A DNA stretch of 64,000 nt from Paenibacillus sp. NAIST15-1 (GTDB lineage: Bacteria; Bacillota; Bacilli; Paenibacillales; Paenibacillaceae). Below, piece by piece: positions 37,612-47,020 of the stretch. How positions within the stretch are numbered: the first letter of the stretch is position 1; each line of letters opens with the position of its first letter. Where the stretch lies: contig NZ_BBYF01000002.1 in assembly GCF_001894745.1 (NCBI RefSeq), positions 372,001 through 436,000 on the forward strand, written 5' to 3'. The translations under genes and the position numbers were made by a program. The notes below the pieces were generated by a model that saw only the letters and a program-made list of their open reading frames with translations, searched no databases and had not been told where the DNA came from.

Positions 37612-39693
37612 ATGCGTCGAATAACTTTTCATATTATGATGGCCATGATTATTGTAACTATAATTATTCTACATGTTGCAGGGGCGATTATTGATTCGAA
37701 GCGTGCTCCGAGCGCGGAAAATGGAATACTTGATTTGCGGAACTGGAATTTTGAAAAAGATGGAATTGTGCCATTGAACGGAATGTGGAAGATGAAATGG
37801 GGGAGCTTGCTTCCTACGGAGAAAATAACGGATTCCCCTTCAATGATGGCGGATGTGAAGGTGCCATCTTCTTGGAATCAGTTAACGAATCCGGGGTTCT
37901 CCAAGACGGGTACGGGAGTCGCGACGTATTATCTTACGATAAAGAAGAATGCGAAGGATAATCTGTTGGGTGTATGGCTCCCCAGCATATATAGTTCATA
38001 TCGCATGTGGGTGAATGGTAAGCCGATTATTCATGAAGGACAAGTCTCCGAGTTTGAGGACTATGCTGTTCCTTCTATGAAGCAACGCATGGTTATGGTG
38101 AGTACTCCTGGAAACACCGCTGATATCGTTATCGAGGTTACGAATTTCTCGCATCATCGTGGAGGAATATGGCAGTCACTATACCTGGGTTCATCGGAGA
38201 AAATTATAAGCAAGAGCAGATTGGAATTGGTTAGGGACAGTATGCTGTTCGGCTGCTTATTAATGGTGGGGCTCTATCATATTGGTCTGTTCATAGAGAG
38301 GCGCAAGGATTGGTATACGTTTCTATTTGCGATTCTTTGTATTGCAATGGCAATCCGAATCCTAACGTCGGGAGATGCCATTCTGCTTACTTGGTTTCCT
38401 GGTTTATCGTGGTATTTCGTTATTCGCCTGGAATATGTGCTAATGATCGTGGCGACGATGGCAGGATGCGGATATGTGAGATATTTATTTTATGAGGACG
38501 CGTGCTATAGGACGTATACGATAATGAATGTAGCAGGAGCATTGCTAATTGTCTCCATTGTATTCCTGCCTGTGCGTACGTTCACCTCTTACCTTCTGCT
38601 TTACCAATTATATGTGATAGCAGCGACTTGCTATGTAATCATAATGAATATGAAGGCTGTCTATAATCATCGGATGGGAGCGCATATTGCATTATTCGGC
38701 TTTACTGTTTTCAATATATTGGTTCTTAATGATATTTTATATTATCATTCGCTTGCTCCCATTCGAGACTTGGCTCCAAGTGGACTTGTATTTTGCGTTT
38801 TCATGCAGTCGCTTATGATCTCAATGAGATATTCCAAGGCGATGTACGACGTAGAATCCGTAACGATCGAGTTACGAGAGTTGAATGCTAACTTAGAAGC
38901 GCGGATCCAAGAGCGCACAGCTGCCTTAACTCAAATGAACGCAAATTTAGAAATGAAAAATTATGAGTTAGAGCGGATGGAGACCTCCCGCAGGCATCTA
39001 TTCACAAATATTTCCCATGATTTGCGAACACCAATGACCTTAATTCGTGGTTACTTGGAGGCGCTCCAAGATGAGGTAATTCAGGATAGAGAGCAGCAGA
39101 AGAAATATATTCGCCTCATGCTAAATAAAATTAATGGCTTGAATCATCTGATTGACGATTTGTTTGAGTTGTCCAAATTAGAAGCAAGAAGGGTGCCTGT
39201 ATCGATAGAATCTGTACTTCTTGAACATTTTATTTCGCATCTGGAAGAGCATTACGAGTTGGAACTGCGAAGCAGAGGGTTAATGTTCGCATGTTACAAC
39301 TTGACGTACCGCAATGCTCCGCCTGTAAGTCTTATGCTGGAAGTGGACATTGATCGTATGATGCAGGTATTTGACAACATTATTTATAATGCGGTCAAAT
39401 TTACGCCAATTGGCGGCTCGATTACCATTGAAGTGGACTATCTCAAACAGGAGCAAGCGGTGCATATTCAAATCACGGATACCGGAATTGGAGTGGGAGA
39501 AGAAGACTTGCCTTATCTATTCGACCGTTTCTACAAAAATGATAAGTCGCGAAATTCAATGACAGGCGGCAGCGGTATAGGGCTGGCAATAGCCAAAGAA
39601 ATTGTCGAATTGCACTTAGGAAGAATCGGCGTTGAGAGTGTGCAAGGACATGGAACGACATTCTACATTATACTGCCTGCTCAAGTAAAATAG
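37612..39693 (+). CDS. 7TM-DISM sensor histidine kinase
   Basis: 693 residues from ATG 37612, chosen because AGGAGG lies 9 nt upstream and a membrane segment follows at once. Layout: TM1; an extracellular beta-sandwich (about 40-210) like sugar-binding jelly-rolls (VKVPSSWNQL, WVNGKPIIHEGQ); seven membrane helices (about 225-420, DISM type); a coiled coil; HisKA with ISHDLRTPMTLIRG; and HATPase with NIIYNAVKFTP, DTGIGV and GGSGIGLAIAKEI. The extracellular module suggests sensing of a carbohydrate or other small ligand. It is divergent from the response regulator and converges with the Xre gene. Confidence 0.9.
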   Translation: MRRITFHIMMAMIIVTIIILHVAGAIIDSKRAPSAENGILDLRNWNFEKDGIVPLNGMWKMKWGSLLPTEKITDSPSMMADVKVPSSWNQLTNPGFSKTGTGVATYYLTIKKNAKDNLLGVWLPSIYSSYRMWVNGKPIIHEGQVSEFEDYAVPSMKQRMVMVSTPGNTADIVIEVTNFSHHRGGIWQSLYLGSSEKIISKSRLELVRDSMLFGCLLMVGLYHIGLFIERRKDWYTFLFAILCIAMAIRILTSGDAILLTWFPGLSWYFVIRLEYVLMIVATMAGCGYVRYLFYEDACYRTYTIMNVAGALLIVSIVFLPVRTFTSYLLLYQLYVIAATCYVIIMNMKAVYNHRMGAHIALFGFTVFNILVLNDILYYHSLAPIRDLAPSGLVFCVFMQSLMISMRYSKAMYDVESVTIELRELNANLEARIQERTAALTQMNANLEMKNYELERMETSRRHLFTNISHDLRTPMTLIRGYLEALQDEVIQDREQQKKYIRLMLNKINGLNHLIDDLFELSKLEARRVPVSIESVLLEHFISHLEEHYELELRSRGLMFACYNLTYRNAPPVSLMLEVDIDRMMQVFDNIIYNAVKFTPIGGSITIEVDYLKQEQAVHIQITDTGIGVGEEDLPYLFDRFYKNDKSRNSMTGGSGIGLAIAKEIVELHLGRIGVESVQGHGTTFYIILPAQVK

Positions 39694-39708
39694 GGATGGT
39701 CGTAAACC

Positions 39709-40020
39709 CTATCGCTTGGAGTAGAGTGATTGCCTCATGAGCTGGAGTGTCTGCTGTCTTGAGTCGGCATCAAGCCCATGCCATAGCTGCAGCAGCTGAT
39801 TCGTCTCGTGTGATTCCAGATAGGAGTTATCATTGATTAGGTAATCCACGGATACATCAAATAAGACAGCTAGCTTAAGAAGGGTTGTATAGACGGGCTG
39901 CCGATTGTTAATTTCGTAATGGCTATATGCCGAACGAGTTAATCCAATATGTCGAGCTACTTGCTCTTGCGACATGTTGCGGGCCGTTCGTAAATTGCGT
40001 AAGCGCTCTCCAAAGGTCAT
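39709..40020 (-). CDS. Xre-family regulator
   Basis: 103 residues. An N-terminal Cro/CI helix-turn-helix (MSQEQVARHIGLTRSAYSHYE) covers about 5-62, followed by a short helical tail of the SinR/SlrR type (LLQLWHGLDADSRQQTLQLM). AAGGAG lies 7 nt before the ATG. A strong hairpin separates it from the next gene upstream. The target is unknown. Confidence 0.88.
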   Translation of the reverse strand: MTFGERLRNLRTARNMSQEQVARHIGLTRSAYSHYEINNRQPVYTTLLKLAVLFDVSVDYLINDNSYLESHETNQLLQLWHGLDADSRQQTLQLMRQSLYSKR

Positions 40021-40151
40021 AGCAGGACTCCTTTGTCATAAATATGCTAGAGTAGGATCGCAGATTCATAAGTTACGTTACACATACTTGTAATGTATGA
40101 TACAAAATGTATCGTGTCAAGTTTGATTTTACAAAAGAATAACGTGTAAAG

Positions 40152-40196
40152 ATTGCAAAAGGCGTAATTCCAAAAAGGAATTACGCCTTTTGCAAT
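40152..40196 (-). terminator. 20-bp perfect hairpin
   Basis: A perfect 20-bp stem (40152-40171 with 40177-40196) around AAAAA, with core GGCGTAATTCC. Runs of A and T lie inside the stem, so it can terminate in both directions. It probably ends the small gene at 40240-40473. Confidence 0.75.
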
Positions 40197-40239
40197 GATC
40201 TATCAAAACAATTCTGTCGGAATTCAAATGCACGAATGA

Positions 40240-40473
40240 TTAATATAAGGACAATGCTACAGTGTCCATTTCACGTCTTGAATGCAAGATTGCCTCTGAG
40301 CCGATAATTTCAATACTGATCAAGGTTTCAAGACAGGTCTTGATCGCTCGCTTGCCTGTATTCATCTTGCGGTTAAGTGCATCCATAAGTAGTGAGAATG
40401 TATTTTTGTGGGACATATTTGTGCAAAACACGGGTATTTTTCGTTGTTGGAATTCAATATAAACTGTTTTCAT
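40240..40473 (-). CDS. Small hypothetical protein
   Basis: 77 residues, starting MKTVYIEFQQRKIPVFC. A strong AAGGAGGTC precedes the ATG by about 11 nt, which supports a real gene. Basic overall, with a predicted helix-rich centre (LLMDALNRKMNTGKRAIKTC). I do not recognise a family. It sits at the edge of the glycosyltransferase locus but on the opposite strand. Confidence 0.6.
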   Translation of the reverse strand: MKTVYIEFQQRKIPVFCTNMSHKNTFSLLMDALNRKMNTGKRAIKTCLETLISIEIIGSEAILHSRREMDTVALSLY

Positions 40474-40720
40474 CTGGCAACGGACCTCCTTCTATTGATC
40501 TATTTCCGTTAATACAAATAATACGAAAGGAACATTAAATGAACATTAAAAACTGAAGACAATGTTGTTACATTTACGAAATGTAACAAAAAAATCTATG
40601 AATATCGTAGAATTTGGACGACATGATAGCGTTGAAGTCAAAGGAACCCATTTCCGACATGCACGACTGGGCTATTTGTGGCATATATCGTTTGTAGCGA
40701 TGTGAAAAGGGGATGGGAAG

Positions 40721-42991
40721 TTGGAGAAGCGACTATCATTATGCATGATCGTTAAGGATGAGGAGACATTTATCGGCATTTGTCTGGACAGCGTCAAGAA
40801 TGTTGTAGATGAAATCATTATTGTCGACACGGGATCATCCGATCAGACGATTCCAATATGCCAATCATATGGAGCGAACATATATGAAATGCCGTGGAAT
40901 GACAACTTTGCCGAAGCTCGCAATTATGCCCTGAAGCAAGCAACTGGCGACTGGATATTATGGATGGATGCGGATGAGAGGCTGGATTCAGATCAAGCCA
41001 TGTTGATTCGAGATATATTGCAAGAAGAGCAAGCTCACATCGGTGTAATTCAGCTGTTGAACTACATTGGGGAAGACACACCTAGCAGTGAGAAAACATA
41101 CTTAATTGGTCAGCATCGGCTGCTTCGCAATCATATGGGTTTCCAGTTCGTCGGAGCGATCCATGAACAGGTAAATGTACATGAGGTTCTGGGCGAGCAA
41201 TTCGATGTTAAAATCTTGCCCGTACAACTTCATCACTATGGCTACCTAGAAGCAGTAACTCATTTGCGGAACAAGTCGGAGCGGAACTTGCGATTATTAC
41301 AGATGGAGAAAGACAAGCCGGACTACAACCCGTGGGTCGATTATCATATTGCAAGTGAGCAGTATCGGCTGAAAAAGTATGCTGAAGCTTATGAGTCTGT
41401 AAATACTTCCGTTATGCGGTTTGTAGAACAGGGGAAGCTGCCACCGTCGCTTCTATATAAATTAAAATATGAGCTTATGTTGATCATGGGCAGTTATGAA
41501 GGGGCATGGCCTTCGATCGATAAGGCGATCGCGTTATATCCAGATTACGTTGATCTCCATTTCTACAAGGGGATCATCTTGTATTTAAAACAAAAGGTTG
41601 AACATGCATTGCCTGTATTTCAGTACTGTGTTGAGCTGGGGGAACAAAATATCTATCATCTTACGCTGCGAGGAGTTGGAAGCTTCCACGCTTGGTATTA
41701 TGTCGGGAAGTGCCATGAACTTCTTAATCATCGGGAAGAAGCGATACAGGCCTATGAGAATTGTCTAGAGGTAGATCGCAGCCATAAAGAAGCCAGAGAA
41801 GCGCTTGACCTGCTGCTAGCTCAGTCTAATCAGGTACAGCTAGATTCACATATTGAGGAGGCAGAAATGACGATGGATCAGTCTGCATCAATCACGGTTA
41901 GTCTATGTATGATTGTACGTAATGAGGAGATTGCACTAGCGCAATGTCTTGCATCAGTCCATAACATTGTTGATGAGATCATTATTGTTGATACGGGATC
42001 GACAGATCGGACGAAGGAGATTGCAGGACAGTATCAAGCCCGTATATTTGATTTTGAATGGATTGACGATTTTGCTGCTGCACGGAATTATGCCTTCAGT
42101 CAAGCTACACAAGAATATATTCTATGGCTCGATGCGGACGATGTGATAGAGAGTAAGGATCAACGCCTTCTAGTAGAGCTGAAGAAGACACTCACTCGTG
42201 ATGTTGATAGTGTGACCATGCACTATGTATTAATGGTTGATGATAAGGGGAATGTTACGTCTAGTCTGCGGCGAAATCGCTTAGTTAGGCGTGATCGTGG
42301 GTTCAAATGGTATGGGCCAGTGCACGAATATTTGGAAGTAGGCGGACATATTATTCATAGTGATGTGTGTGTCACACATAAGAAGGATAAAGCATATACC
42401 GATCGCAATTTGCGAATTTACGAGAAGAGACTTGCCGAGGGAGAGCAATTTACGCCTCGCGATCTATACTATTTTGCGAATGAATTGCGAGATCATTCCC
42501 GATTCGAAGAAGCAGCACACGGATATATGAAGTTCCTCGAAACAGAGCAAGGGTGGGTAGAGGATAATATTCAGGCGTGCAGAAAAATGGCGGAGTGTTA
42601 TGGCAAGTTGGGTCAACGTACCGAACAGTTTATGGCGCTGTTCCGCAGTTTCGTCTATGATAAGCCGCGAGCGGAAATATGCTGTGCGATTGGGGCCATG
42701 TGGGTGGACTCGGGGCATTTTCTACAAGCGAAGTACTGGTTCGAGCAAGCTACACTGCTTCCAGCAGATGAAGCGCAAATGTCTATGGTAGAGCCATCCT
42801 CATGGACGTGGGTACCGCATTTGCAGCTATGTGTATGTCATGATCGTCTTGGTGACATCGAGAGGGCTTGCTATCATAACGAGTTTGCACTCAGCTACCT
42901 TCCCTCTCATCCAAGTATGCTTCATAATCAGAAATATTTCCGCGAGAAGCTTGGCGAGGAACGATACGAACAGTTGAGAATCAAATTGTAG
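40721..42991 (+). CDS. Tandem family-2 glycosyltransferase with TPR repeats
   Basis: 756 residues made of two GT-A/TPR units. Unit 1: LSLCMIVKDEE, IIIVDTGSSDQT and WILWMDADERLD (DxD) up to about 215, then TPR helices to about 370. Unit 2: VSLCMIVRNEE, IIIVDTGSTDRT and YILWLDADDVIE (about 393-590), then TPR to the end. GT2/TPR proteins of this type transfer sugars to proteins or surface glycans (SunS-like fold). The start is the TTG at 40721 after AAAAGGGG; an ATG nearby is out of frame. Being upstream of a collagen/BclB gene, it probably glycosylates a spore-surface protein. Confidence 0.85.
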   Translation: MEKRLSLCMIVKDEETFIGICLDSVKNVVDEIIIVDTGSSDQTIPICQSYGANIYEMPWNDNFAEARNYALKQATGDWILWMDADERLDSDQAMLIRDILQEEQAHIGVIQLLNYIGEDTPSSEKTYLIGQHRLLRNHMGFQFVGAIHEQVNVHEVLGEQFDVKILPVQLHHYGYLEAVTHLRNKSERNLRLLQMEKDKPDYNPWVDYHIASEQYRLKKYAEAYESVNTSVMRFVEQGKLPPSLLYKLKYELMLIMGSYEGAWPSIDKAIALYPDYVDLHFYKGIILYLKQKVEHALPVFQYCVELGEQNIYHLTLRGVGSFHAWYYVGKCHELLNHREEAIQAYENCLEVDRSHKEAREALDLLLAQSNQVQLDSHIEEAEMTMDQSASITVSLCMIVRNEEIALAQCLASVHNIVDEIIIVDTGSTDRTKEIAGQYQARIFDFEWIDDFAAARNYAFSQATQEYILWLDADDVIESKDQRLLVELKKTLTRDVDSVTMHYVLMVDDKGNVTSSLRRNRLVRRDRGFKWYGPVHEYLEVGGHIIHSDVCVTHKKDKAYTDRNLRIYEKRLAEGEQFTPRDLYYFANELRDHSRFEEAAHGYMKFLETEQGWVEDNIQACRKMAECYGKLGQRTEQFMALFRSFVYDKPRAEICCAIGAMWVDSGHFLQAKYWFEQATLLPADEAQMSMVEPSSWTWVPHLQLCVCHDRLGDIERACYHNEFALSYLPSHPSMLHNQKYFREKLGEERYEQLRIKL

Positions 42992-43053
42992 AGGCATTTC
43001 ATTAATTACAGTCATATTTCCCAAGTATGTGATTGCGAAGTGAGGGGATTGTG

Positions 43054-44316
43054 TTGAAGGTCAGTATTGTGATACTCACGTTGAATCAATTTGCTCATAC
43101 GATTCGATGTCTAGAAAGCATTCGTAAGTATACGACGGAGCCTTACGAGTTAATTGTCGTTGACAATGGTTCGACGGACTTAACGCTTCCCTATCTGAGA
43201 CTGCAGTCGGATGTAATCTTGATTGAAAACGCGGTGAATGCAGGATTCTCAAAAGGATGCAATCAAGGAGCAGCTCTTGCGACAGGGGATCATATTCTTT
43301 ATTTGAATAATGACACCATTGTCACGCCAAATTGGTTGAGCAATATGCTGCGCGTGCTTCACTCCAGTGAAGATGTAGGCATGGTCGGACCGTTTACGAA
43401 TTATTCGAGTGCTCATCAACAAATCCCGGTAACGTATACCGATTTATGGGACTTGAACAATTTTGCGAAGGAACATGAACATAAATTTGCTGGAACGGTG
43501 ACAGAAGTTCGCCGACTTGTTGGATTTTGCATGCTGATGAAGCGAAGTGTTGTCGAAGAGGTAGGGGGCTTCGATGAACGCTACGGATTAGGAAATTATG
43601 AGGATGATGATCTATGCTTGCGAACAGCGAATGCGGGTTATCGTATGCTCATTGCGAATGATTCCTTCATTCATCATGTGGGCCATGTGACGACGAATCA
43701 GCTCGAGCAGTCAAGCTTGATGATGCTGCTGCATACGAATCGGGAGCAAGCACGCCGGAAGTGGGGGGCTGATATATTCGACCTGTTGTACAAAGCAGAG
43801 TCAACCATTACCTTCTGCATTCGATGGAGGGAACGAACTGAGCCGTTGCAAGCTTGCATCGCTTCGATTCATGAAGTGGCAAATGAAATTATCATATGTA
43901 ATTGTACCGGAGAACAGCGGGAAGACGTTGAATTGGAGACGTCTGTTCCCATTCGGTGGATCGATACAACGGAAGAAATGGATGCAGGTGAAGCATACAT
44001 CATACAACAAGGATCAGAACAGGCCACACAGGATTATATTTTTCTGATCGATGCGTCAGAATATCTTCCTGCACCTGAACGCAGGCAGCTTCGGGCACTC
44101 AAACGCTCCCTAAATCCTGAAGTGAATGCGGTGTGGATGGTGGGAGAGGCTAAGCGGGATGGCCTGCATGAGACTAGGGCAGAACGATTGAGATTGATTC
44201 GCCGCAATGTCCAAGTGCCGAATCTGAATGGGATTAGTTTAACGGATTATGATGCGAAACAAGGCGATACAACGCAGCATATCAAGAGTGAGATCCGAGT
44301 TGCTAGCTTCGTCTGA
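43054..44316 (+). CDS. Family-2 glycosyltransferase with degenerate second GT domain
   Basis: 420 residues. The first 230 residues are a rhamnosyltransferase-like GT2 (VSIVILTLN, VVDNGSTDLT, YLNNDTIVTP, VGGFDERYGLGNYEDDDLCLR). Residues about 255-420 resemble a GT2 of the neighbouring genes but have lost its motifs: the position of VDTGS reads CNCTG, and the DxD position reads LIDASEYLP. The frame is open from TTG 43033, but GAGGGG is best spaced (6 nt) for the TTG at 43054. It follows the tandem GT gene and ends at a strong terminator. Confidence 0.85.
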   Translation: MKVSIVILTLNQFAHTIRCLESIRKYTTEPYELIVVDNGSTDLTLPYLRLQSDVILIENAVNAGFSKGCNQGAALATGDHILYLNNDTIVTPNWLSNMLRVLHSSEDVGMVGPFTNYSSAHQQIPVTYTDLWDLNNFAKEHEHKFAGTVTEVRRLVGFCMLMKRSVVEEVGGFDERYGLGNYEDDDLCLRTANAGYRMLIANDSFIHHVGHVTTNQLEQSSLMMLLHTNREQARRKWGADIFDLLYKAESTITFCIRWRERTEPLQACIASIHEVANEIIICNCTGEQREDVELETSVPIRWIDTTEEMDAGEAYIIQQGSEQATQDYIFLIDASEYLPAPERRQLRALKRSLNPEVNAVWMVGEAKRDGLHETRAERLRLIRRNVQVPNLNGISLTDYDAKQGDTTQHIKSEIRVASFV

Positions 44317-44330
44317 AAGCTTGAATGTCA

Positions 44331-44386
44331 AAAGCCTGAACCTTCACTGCCAGTGATACACTGACGGAGGGTTCAGGCTTTTTTTA
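44331..44386 (+). terminator. Strong terminator between convergent GT genes
   Basis: AAAGCCTGAACC and GGTTCAGGCTTT pair over 12 bp around a central loop, followed by T7. The minus side also reads TTTT after the stem, so it may serve both genes. Confidence 0.92.
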
Positions 44387-44392
44387 TATAAA

Positions 44393-45541
44393 TTAAGAAA
44401 TTGGTGATGGTTGTTCGTGCAAATCAGGATGAGAGACGAGCAACTGTTGAAGTGCAAGATTGGCAGGCTCATATTCAGGATAGAAGTTCAGGGCTGAACG
44501 ATATGCTGACCATGCATCTTGTGGCTGATTTAATTGCTCATAACATTGTCCCTTATAATAATAGGCGTGGAAGGTAGCGCTGCCGTGAAGGGTTAAATGG
44601 TTCAGCTGTTTGTCGCCTAATGCAATACAATGGTCGAACGTTTCGAGTGCCTGTTCGTGTTTGCCCAGTTGATGCAGGATGACACCCTTGTATAAATGAA
44701 GATCTACATAATCGGGGTAAAGCACTAATACCTTGTCAATGGCTGGCCAAGCTCCCTCTATACTTCCTGTCTCCAGTAGAATCGAATATTTCAGCTTATA
44801 CACAAGCGATGGCGGCGTAAGTCCTTCGGATAGGAATCTAACAATTGACCAATTCACGTATTTAAAAGCAAAATCATATTTCTTCAAACGCGAATATTCA
44901 CTCGCTAAGTGATACTCCAGCCATGGATTTGGCTCTTTGGCTTCGATTGCTTTGAGCAATAACGTTATATTGCGCTCGCTTTTGTTCTTGGCATAAGTTA
45001 CATCATTCAAATAACCGTAATGGTACACTTTGACTGGCAATGTAGCGATTTGCGATTCATCTTGATCTGGCAGCACTTCATGAACATTCAATGTCTCGTG
45101 GATACTGAACTGGAACTTAAATCCCTTGTGATTACGAAAGAGGCGAGCATGCGCAATATGAAATGATTCATTCGCTTGAACAGTTGCTCCAATGAAATTA
45201 ATTAAATGAATCGAGTAGATATCCTTGTCTAAGGAAGGAAGCAGCTTCTTCATTGTTTGACGATCATCCACATCCATTTCCTCATCAGCATCCATCCACA
45301 TAATCCAGTCACCTGTTGCCTGCTCTAATCCATAATTGCGTGCCAATGAAAAATGATCTTGCCATTCATGTCTAAGCACGGTTGCGCCGAACTCCTGGCA
45401 TATTTCGATTGTACGATCCGTTGATCCTGTATCCACAACAATAATTTCATCTGCGATAGGCCTGATGCTCTGCAGGCAGCGAGCGATGACATCCTCTTCA
45501 TTCCGCGCAATCAAGCAGATGGACAACGTAGGAGATTGCAA
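44393..45541 (-). CDS. Family-2 glycosyltransferase with TPR repeats
   Basis: 382 residues, close in plan to the first half of the tandem GT at 40.7 kb: LSICLIARNEED, IIVVDTGSTDRT, WIMWMDADEEMD, then RNHKGFKFQFSIHE, TPR helices and VLYPDYVDLHLYKG. The matching stretch in the other gene is ALYPDYVDLHFYKG, so the two are paralogues. An in-frame GTG at 45550 lies inside AAGGAG, so the TTG at 45541 (8 nt from it) is the better start. It is on the opposite strand to the rest of the locus. Confidence 0.87.
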   Translation of the reverse strand: MQSPTLSICLIARNEEDVIARCLQSIRPIADEIIVVDTGSTDRTIEICQEFGATVLRHEWQDHFSLARNYGLEQATGDWIMWMDADEEMDVDDRQTMKKLLPSLDKDIYSIHLINFIGATVQANESFHIAHARLFRNHKGFKFQFSIHETLNVHEVLPDQDESQIATLPVKVYHYGYLNDVTYAKNKSERNITLLLKAIEAKEPNPWLEYHLASEYSRLKKYDFAFKYVNWSIVRFLSEGLTPPSLVYKLKYSILLETGSIEGAWPAIDKVLVLYPDYVDLHLYKGVILHQLGKHEQALETFDHCIALGDKQLNHLTLHGSATFHAYYYKGQCYEQLNQPQDAWSAYRSALNFYPEYEPANLALQQLLVSHPDLHEQPSPIS

Positions 45542-45730
45542 TCCATTCACTCCTTTTCAGCTTCGTATAAGATAAGTAACTGTATGCAGTGCCTGAAATT
45601 GATATTCGGGTGAGAACAGATTAAAAAGCATTGTTCAGAATTTAGCATATGAGATAAACCCTCTGACATAGGATGAGTAACGTAAGTTGCAATGAGGTGC
45701 TTGCAAAGGAAAAGAGAGAGGTGAACAGTT

Positions 45731-46036
45731 TTGTCACAGGCTAATATTCCAAATATTACTCCCACTATTACGATTACCCTTGGCCAAACCGTAACGTTGC
45801 TTTTGGCTTCTATCGCTCTGGAAGAACTGGCTCTTGCTCACATCGTGAATGCAGAGGCAGAGAAAATTCAACTCGTTGTTGGTACACTTGCACCTGGCAT
45901 CACCCCAGCGGCAACGGTTGCGGAATTGCTGGCGATTGACGACAGTGTAAGAAAAACATTGCAAGATGTAATTAAGAAAGAAATGCTTCTTCAATTTAAG
46001 CTAGACAATATACTTAGCAGCTTCCCTGGATTGTAA
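45731..46036 (+). CDS. Stand-alone collagen-preface domain protein
   Basis: 101 residues starting from a TTG after GAGAGAGGTG. The sequence [16 protein letters not shown], then SIALEELALAHIVNAEAEKI and KKEMLLQFKLDNIL, parallels the first 97 residues of the collagen/BclB protein at 51671 ([50 protein letters not shown]). It lacks any collagen part. The domain is predicted helical. In the larger protein it precedes the collagen stem, so this short form could cap, anchor or co-assemble with it. Confidence 0.85.
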   Translation: MSQANIPNITPTITITLGQTVTLLLASIALEELALAHIVNAEAEKIQLVVGTLAPGITPAATVAELLAIDDSVRKTLQDVIKKEMLLQFKLDNILSSFPGL

Positions 46037-46084
46037 ACTACCTGCAGGTATAGTCATCTAAACTGTCAAGCACCTCGTTGCGCT

Positions 46085-46136
46085 TACATTTCTCCTGTGG
46101 AGCGGATGATCTGCAGGAGAATGTACTTTCTTTTTG
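46085..46136 (+). terminator. Terminator between preface-domain genes
   Basis: TACATTTCTCCTG pairs with CAGGAGAATGTA, with one bulged T, followed by CTTTCTTTTTG. Confidence 0.75.
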
Positions 46137-46266
46137 CAAGAGGATCATGTTCAAGGGACAAACAAAGCTCGAAACTCAGCATGATGTATTTGTCTTTGGC
46201 ATAAAAATATGAGGAATTGAACTGTAAATGGCTGAGAGTAGCACCTCAATAAGGAGGATATGTATC

Positions 46267-46578
46267 ATGTCCATGCCAAATGTTCCGGATATAAAACCGG
46301 AAATTATTCTGAAGCGAAAAGAAGTTGTGAACCTGCTGCTAACATCAATTGCTCTTGAAGAAATTGGATTGTCTCATATTATCAATGCGGAAGGCGAAAA
46401 AATTCAGGCCATACTTAGAGATCGGGATGTATGCTTGTCTGAAGCGCTTCAAATTAATGAAAGTGTTGATCGCATGCTGAGAAACGTTGTGAAAAATCAG
46501 ATTCTGTTGCACTTTAAGCTGGAAGATGTGATTCGCTTTGAGAAGCAGCATGAATGTTTTGAGGATTGTGAAGAATAG
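46267..46578 (+). CDS. Stand-alone collagen-preface domain protein, second copy
   Basis: 103 residues from ATG 46267, preceded by AAGGAGG at 9 nt; an upstream in-frame ATG lacks such a site. LLLTSIALEEIGLSHIINAEGE and VVKNQILLHFKLEDVI match the preface domain of the collagen/BclB protein. The C-terminal tail HECFEDCEE adds two cysteines and many acidic residues, which could cross-link or bind metal. It heads a run of five closely spaced genes on the plus strand. Confidence 0.85.
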   Translation: MSMPNVPDIKPEIILKRKEVVNLLLTSIALEEIGLSHIINAEGEKIQAILRDRDVCLSEALQINESVDRMLRNVVKNQILLHFKLEDVIRFEKQHECFEDCEE

Positions 46579-46613
46579 CATTTCGCCATATCCGGAGAGA
46601 GAGGAGGGAGAAC

Positions 46614-47000
46614 ATGAGCATTCAAAAAAATGATGATCAAATTCCATCAATTGACGAGGCAGTTGCGCATCTACTGCAATCGCTCTCTCTGGAAGAAGGC
46701 GCCCTTGGACAGCTGCTCCTTACCGAGGCCGAAAAAGCAAAGGCGTTCGTTGGCAAGGATAAGAACTTCCCAACTCATCCGACACCTAAGGAAATTGTGG
46801 ATTACAACTCCTCTGTTGTACAAATTCTGGATTCAATGCTAATGGCGGAGTGGCTGCTGCTGAAGAAGCTGAATATGGTCGTACATATGGAATTCCAAGC
46901 ACAAACAAGAGATCCTGCTGTCAAGACCAGCGCCCCGATCACAAAGCAGAATGATATAGGCGAAGAGCTGGATTCTGATTCAAACGAATTCGATTATTAA
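46614..47000 (+). CDS. Divergent preface-like helical protein
   Basis: 128 residues. AGGAGGGAG lies 7 nt before the ATG. It keeps the general pattern of the preface domain (AVAHLLQSLSLEEGALGQLLLTE, then VVQILDSMLMAEWLLLKKLN) but with low identity. Its tail from about residue 100 is acidic (EELDSDSNEFDY). I take it as a third, divergent member; an unrelated helical protein is possible. Confidence 0.65.
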   Translation: MSIQKNDDQIPSIDEAVAHLLQSLSLEEGALGQLLLTEAEKAKAFVGKDKNFPTHPTPKEIVDYNSSVVQILDSMLMAEWLLLKKLNMVVHMEFQAQTRDPAVKTSAPITKQNDIGEELDSDSNEFDY

Positions 47001-47020
47001 TAGATGGATCGAGGTGGATG

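Noticed and set aside
38936-39693. Quinolone or stress-related features in the kinase region
   Set aside because: Only ordinary HisKA/HATPase motifs are present.
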